A stretch of DNA of 64,000 nucleotides from Schaalia radingae (lineage in GTDB: Bacteria > Actinomycetota > Actinomycetes > Actinomycetales > Actinomycetaceae). Positions 61,209 to 64,000 of this stretch are shown one piece after another (position 1 is the stretch's first letter; each line of letters opens with the position of its first letter). The notes beneath the pieces are model-generated. The model ran no database searches and was not told the origin of the DNA. It worked only from the letters and a program-made list of their open reading frames with translations. Location of the stretch: contig NZ_LT629792.1 of NCBI RefSeq assembly GCF_900106055.1, positions 2,232,001-2,296,000 of the forward strand. The letters are read 5' to 3'. The position numbers and the translations under genes are program-made.

Positions 61209-61643
61209 CTATTCGTCTAACACTTTCTTGATGTATGTCTCATATTTGCTTAATATTTGCGGTTCCATCTCGTGCGCGGTCTCGAAAATGAACGCGCGGC
61301 GCGGGATAGGCGCGGGGAACGGGCGGCGACCTGATGGGGTCTCGTCAGTCGCGATGTTTGGCCACCATGATCTGCCCCAATGGATCGCGTGAGCGTAGGG
61401 GACGCGCTTAGACCCCATGGATACTGTCGCCTTGGTTTTCGTGCCTGAGCCTCTCACTGAGCGCCTGAGCCAGCCTTTAGCGCCTACTGGCGCCTTAGCG
61501 CGGCTCGCTGCTGCGATTTCCTTAGCGATTTCACGGTGAATATCTCTCAGCTCGTGCAGATCGTCGCCGGCCTTGCGTAGCTTGCGGCGCGCGGCTGTTG
61601 CGCCCTCGATTTGAAAGACGCTCGTCCCTCGCTTCTTGGTCAT
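61209..61643 (-). CDS. HK97 gp10-like phage protein
   Basis: A 144-residue protein with a helical charged N-terminal third (RRKLRKAGDDLHELRDIHREIAKE), then APVGAKGWLRRSVRG and VPYAHAIHWGR, the pattern of HK97 gp10-type head-tail/tail-completion proteins. ATG 61643 is 2 bp after the tail tube stop. Between tail tube and chaperone it is out of its usual place, which is before the terminator. Confidence 0.78.
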   Translation of the reverse strand: MTKKRGTSVFQIEGATAARRKLRKAGDDLHELRDIHREIAKEIAAASRAKAPVGAKGWLRRSVRGSGTKTKATVSMGSKRVPYAHAIHWGRSWWPNIATDETPSGRRPFPAPIPRRAFIFETAHEMEPQILSKYETYIKKVLDE

Positions 61644-61645
61644 GG

Positions 61646-62080
61646 CTAGTGACTATCAGCTGTGATAGCTCCCTTGACGGTAAATTTCGCCTTACCAACC
61701 ACTGGGAACTCATAAGACGCGCTATTGGTCTTGGCCACGTCGCCGCCAACGTCTACCGGCGTAATCATGCACTCACCTGAGATTTGAAGCGCGCCGGCCT
61801 TGTTCGGCACAAACTCGAACTGAGCGATTTCGCCTGCGTGCTCGTGGCACCATACAAGCAATGAATTAGTGCCGTAGTCCTGCAGTAGCTCGCCACTGAT
61901 CTTGCCTGAAAGCTTGCCTGGCTCCTGATACTGTTCACCGTTCAACACGTCGGTGGGGTCTTCTACCTTGTATTCGGGTGAATACAAGGTCTTAGTTGAT
62001 TGTCCTGAAAAACTCATCTTGGCTTCATTGAGCGTAAACTCAAGTGAGCCGTCGCCAAGTTTCATTGCTTGTACTGCCAT
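61646..62080 (-). CDS. Major tail (tube) protein
   Basis: A 144-residue protein with beta-sheet repeats, MKLGDGSLEFTLNEAKMSFSGQS and YEFPVVGKAKFTVKG at its end, as in tail tube subunits. The gene precedes the chaperone and tape measure genes with one small gene between. AAGGAGCAGACACA precedes the ATG. Confidence 0.78.
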   Translation of the reverse strand: MAVQAMKLGDGSLEFTLNEAKMSFSGQSTKTLYSPEYKVEDPTDVLNGEQYQEPGKLSGKISGELLQDYGTNSLLVWCHEHAGEIAQFEFVPNKAGALQISGECMITPVDVGGDVAKTNSASYEFPVVGKAKFTVKGAITADSH

Positions 62081-62092
62081 TGTGTCTGCTCC

Positions 62093-62449
62093 TTATAGCG
62101 TGTAGGTGACTGTGTAGGTGATCCGGTAAGCGATATAGCTACGGGCGGGCGCTTGCATCATTTCGGCGCGCGCCGTATCAAAGCCGATAGCGGCCAGCGC
62201 CTCTAAAGCCGTGTCAAAGAATCGGCGCGCCTGACCGGTGTCAGTGCCGGGCACTGCAAGCCAGATAGTGAACTCGAGGGCGGCCTGACTGTATCCCTCT
62301 AGGGATATGTCTGGGTCTGTGAGGATCGCTACCGGCTCGGCTGCTGCTAACGCTTTGAGCGCGCGGGGCGGGTCGGTGTAGACCTCGCACGTGCCGGCCA
62401 GTAGCTGCTGCAGTGTGGCCTGCTGGTCTGTGATTGCCTGTGTGATCAT
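62093..62449 (-). CDS. Tail terminator-like phage protein
   Basis: A 118-residue protein of mixed alpha/beta pattern (ITDQQATLQQLLAGTCEVYTDPP, SYIAYRITYTVTYTL at the C-terminus) whose length and place between connector and tail tube fit a tail terminator. It overlaps the connector stop by four bases. Confidence 0.7.
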   Translation of the reverse strand: MITQAITDQQATLQQLLAGTCEVYTDPPRALKALAAAEPVAILTDPDISLEGYSQAALEFTIWLAVPGTDTGQARRFFDTALEALAAIGFDTARAEMMQAPARSYIAYRITYTVTYTL

Positions 62450-62757
62450 GCGATCCCTACCCCTAGATAGGGGGCGAGGATCGGTCGCGCCGGGGTGAGC
62501 GGGTCAAGGGCGGGGCGGATCTGCAGCGGCATAGCCGTACCGTCTGAAAAATTCGTGATGTCGCGGCGCGCTGTGCGCCTCTGATACAGATTTGCGGCCA
62601 CTTCCAGTTGCGCGGCATCACGGGCGGCCTGAGGCACCTCGCGCCGGCGTACAAGACGGCTGACCATGCTTTCAGCTTGTGCCGTGCATAGTTCTAAGAA
62701 CGCCTGATCACTCGCGGGCGCGGCCACGTACTGCTGCAGATCCTGCCACGTTGTCAT
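62446..62757 (-). CDS. Phage head-tail connector protein (gp6-like)
   Basis: A 103-residue helical protein (TTWQDLQQYVAAPASDQAFLEL, AESMVSRLVRRREVP, EVAANLYQRRTA) that matches the pattern of gp6-like connectors, which form a ring below the portal. It follows the capsid gene by 5 bp and overlaps the next gene by four. Confidence 0.8.
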   Translation of the reverse strand: MTTWQDLQQYVAAPASDQAFLELCTAQAESMVSRLVRRREVPQAARDAAQLEVAANLYQRRTARRDITNFSDGTAMPLQIRPALDPLTPARPILAPYLGVGIA

Positions 62758-62762
62758 GACTA

Positions 62763-64000
62763 CTACTCTCCTAGCTTGATGGCCTTGATCAGATCCGGGT
62801 GTGCGCTGTACATCGCGGCGTATCCGTACACGGCAAACTGCTTGGTGAGCGTGGTAATGTCCTCGTCCTCTAGCCTGAGCGGTGCGCCTGAGCTTTCCGC
62901 CGTGGTCATTGCCTCTTTGGAATATGCGGCCATGTGTGCGCCATGCCAGTTCGGCACGCGCTTCACGGTGACGGGTCCAATGTCGGCACTGCCAACGGCT
63001 CCAAGGGTCAATGTGCCCTGCTGACGGTCGGGCGCTCCGACAAGCTGCAGCGCTTTAGGCTGATAATCCAGATGGGTGAGCGCCTTGAACACGTCGGGCG
63101 ACACTAAAATACCGTCCATAATGTAAGGCGTTGTGTCGTAGATGTCGTCTAGTTCGACGAGCACGTCCATTAGCGCGTTGACGGTGAGGCCGGCCACGCC
63201 ACCAGTCAGTGTTATTGCCGGCTTCTTTTCGGCTTGCGTGGCCAGATCCTCGAACGTGGCGCGCGCGTCGGTCTCAATCGCGGTAGCGTACTGGAACGCA
63301 AGGTCAGTGAAGATCTCGTTAAGAATCACCGGGCTAGTGGTGCGCTCGATCACCTGCCGGGTCACTTCATCAGTGACACCACCATACGTGTTGACTGTGG
63401 CGCTTCCGACCGTCCACGTGGCGGGCTTGCCCTGTGGCAGCTTTGCGCCCTCGGTGGTCTGCTTGCCAACCTTAAGGGTGCTCGTGTCATCGCGGCGCGC
63501 GTATTCCATCGTCATGCCCTTATCGGGCAGCGGCACGACGGTAAACGTGTTCTTAATGCGCTGCTTGGCTTCCATGCGCTTAGAAAGATCACCAAGCCAG
63601 ACGGGGCGGTTGATGGCCTCGAACTGCTTAGAAGTGACTGCTTCCCTGAGCTGCAGCGCCTTTTCATCGTGCCTCTTGTATGCGGCGACGTACTCGCCAA
63701 GAGAGTTGAAAGCGGGCGCGGCGGGCGCTTCACGCTTTTCACTCATCACGGCTACTGACCGCTCCAAGGTGGCCAGTCGGTCGTTAATTTCGGCCTCGTC
63801 GATCTCGACGCGGCTAGTGGTAGTGTCGGTCATTTCATGTGCTCCTTGTTCGTCTCGGTGGTTAGTAATGGTTGCTGTGTCGTATGCGGGGAACTCGACA
63901 ACGGAAAACTCGCGGGCTTTCACCTCAAGCCACGTGACATGAACCGTGCCGGTCTCGTCCTCGGTGACTTCTTTACTAATGGGGTCAAAGCCAATACTCA
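62763..64000 (-). CDS. Prohead protease-major capsid protein fusion (5' end outside window)
   Basis: One unbroken frame from the window edge to 62763. Residues before 63833 read SIGFDPISKEVTED, then WLEVKAREFSVVEFPAYDTA, the C-terminal signature of HK97 prohead protease. From the ATG at 63833 the protein continues as a major capsid protein: a helical delta-type N-terminal part (DEAEINDRLATLERSV) then the HK97 fold (SLGEYVAAYKRHDEKALQLRE, later GAVGSADIGPVTVKRVPNW). No stop separates them. An internal ATG with AAGGAG eight bases upstream could also start the capsid alone, so two products from one frame are possible. Upstream protease residues are not in the window. Confidence 0.85.
   Translation of the reverse strand, partial: SIGFDPISKEVTEDETGTVHVTWLEVKAREFSVVEFPAYDTATITNHRDEQGAHEMTDTTTSRVEIDEAEINDRLATLERSVAVMSEKREAPAAPAFNSLGEYVAAYKRHDEKALQLREAVTSKQFEAINRPVWLGDLSKRMEAKQRIKNTFTVVPLPDKGMTMEYARRDDTSTLKVGKQTTEGAKLPQGKPATWTVGSATVNTYGGVTDEVTRQVIERTTSPVILNEIFTDLAFQYATAIETDARATFEDLATQAEKKPAITLTGGVAGLTVNALMDVLVELDDIYDTTPYIMDGILVSPDVFKALTHLDYQPKALQLVGAPDRQQGTLTLGAVGSADIGPVTVKRVPNWHGAHMAAYSKEAMTTAESSGAPLRLEDEDITTLTKQFAVYGYAAMYSAHPDLIKAIKLGE
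63831..63847 (-). promoter_or_regulatory. Internal ribosome binding site and ATG for capsid protein
   Basis: AAGGAG at 63847-63842 lies eight bases before ATG 63833-63831 (MTDTTTSRVE) inside the continuous protease-capsid frame. This is the best ribosome site near the junction and would make the capsid protein on its own in the same frame as the fusion. Confidence 0.65.

Larger units (their letters stand above)
54264..64000. mobile_element. Siphovirus-type prophage, left part (continues past window)
   Basis: Integrase at the left end beside a tRNA-Arg remnant, followed by lysis and tail genes on the minus strand up to protease/capsid at the window edge. The module order (read from the right) is capsid, connector, tail terminator, tail tube, chaperone, tape measure, minor tail, lysis, as in HK97-like siphoviruses. 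The base composition differs: CTAG is frequent here and rare in the neighbouring host genes. Portal, terminase and immunity genes must lie beyond the window. Confidence 0.93.

Noticed and set aside
63142..63942. 266-codon plus-strand ORF opposite the capsid gene
   Set aside because: Antisense of the capsid frame; no homology or ribosome site.
1..64000. CRISPR array, rRNA genes or toxin-antitoxin pair
   Set aside because: No regularly spaced repeats, no rRNA-like sequence and no small gene pair of that kind were found; the only tandem repeat is the short 49232-49255 array.

Overview
The window reads as chromosomal DNA of a high-GC actinobacterium, most probably a member of the Actinomycetaceae or a close relative. 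Pointers are the CsoR-CopZ-CopA copper locus, a long HrpA helicase with the actinobacterial C-terminal extension, a DUF5926 gene beside a GT2 glycosyltransferase, a DUF222/HNH protein, polyphosphate glucokinase, GluQRS, and many GTG starts with ATGA gene overlaps. The genus is inference; there is no rRNA gene in the window. No CRISPR array or complete insertion sequence was seen.

Layout. 1-2.8 kb: copper regulator, chaperone and efflux ATPase. 2.7-11.7 kb: mostly minus-strand housekeeping genes (GT2, DUF5926, membrane-anchored HNH nuclease, amino-acid permease, SRAP protein, TRIC-type channel, ferritin-like/VIT1 iron transporter, YtxH-like protein, alpha/beta hydrolase, DUF222/HNH). 11.8-39.1 kb: a glycan-use region holding a ChbG-type deacetylase coupled to a GPH sugar symporter, a GH38 alpha-mannosidase with its ABC importer, a GH29 alpha-fucosidase divergent from a second importer (which includes an unannotated 59-residue membrane protein), a third importer divergent from a GH5-like hydrolase, and a fused relic of a ROK regulator and a solute-binding protein. 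HrpA, SprT-like protease, phosphofructokinase, a phosphoribosyltransferase and a P-loop kinase sit between. 39.0-54.3 kb: lysozyme-like secreted protein, low-molecular-weight tyrosine phosphatase, MTA/SAH nucleosidase, a mannitol-dehydrogenase-family enzyme, polyphosphate glucokinase, a ROK-regulated ABC operon with its own ATPase and a PHP phosphoesterase, serine dehydratase, an unknown membrane protein and GluQRS.

54.26-64.0 kb: the left part of a siphovirus-type prophage integrated in the 3' end of a tRNA-Arg gene. It has a tyrosine integrase on the plus strand, then on the minus strand (read right to left) protease/capsid, connector, tail terminator, tail tube, tail chaperone with a probable +1 frameshift, tape measure, minor tail proteins, amidase endolysin and holin-like proteins. 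The prophage continues past the window.

How the genes fit together. None of the three glycosidases has a signal peptide, so glycans would be imported whole by the ABC systems and cut in the cytoplasm. GH38 (alpha-mannose), GH29 (alpha-fucose) and a GH5 resembling the Man-beta-1,4-GlcNAc-cleaving GH5_18 group together suggest use of host N-glycans. Only one importer ATPase is encoded here, so the other three importers would need a shared ATPase. The most unusual points are a CopA with its metal-binding domain inserted inside the nucleotide-binding domain, the ROK/SBP double truncation, an in-frame prohead protease-capsid fusion with an internal start, and the prophage replacing the C-terminus of GluQRS.
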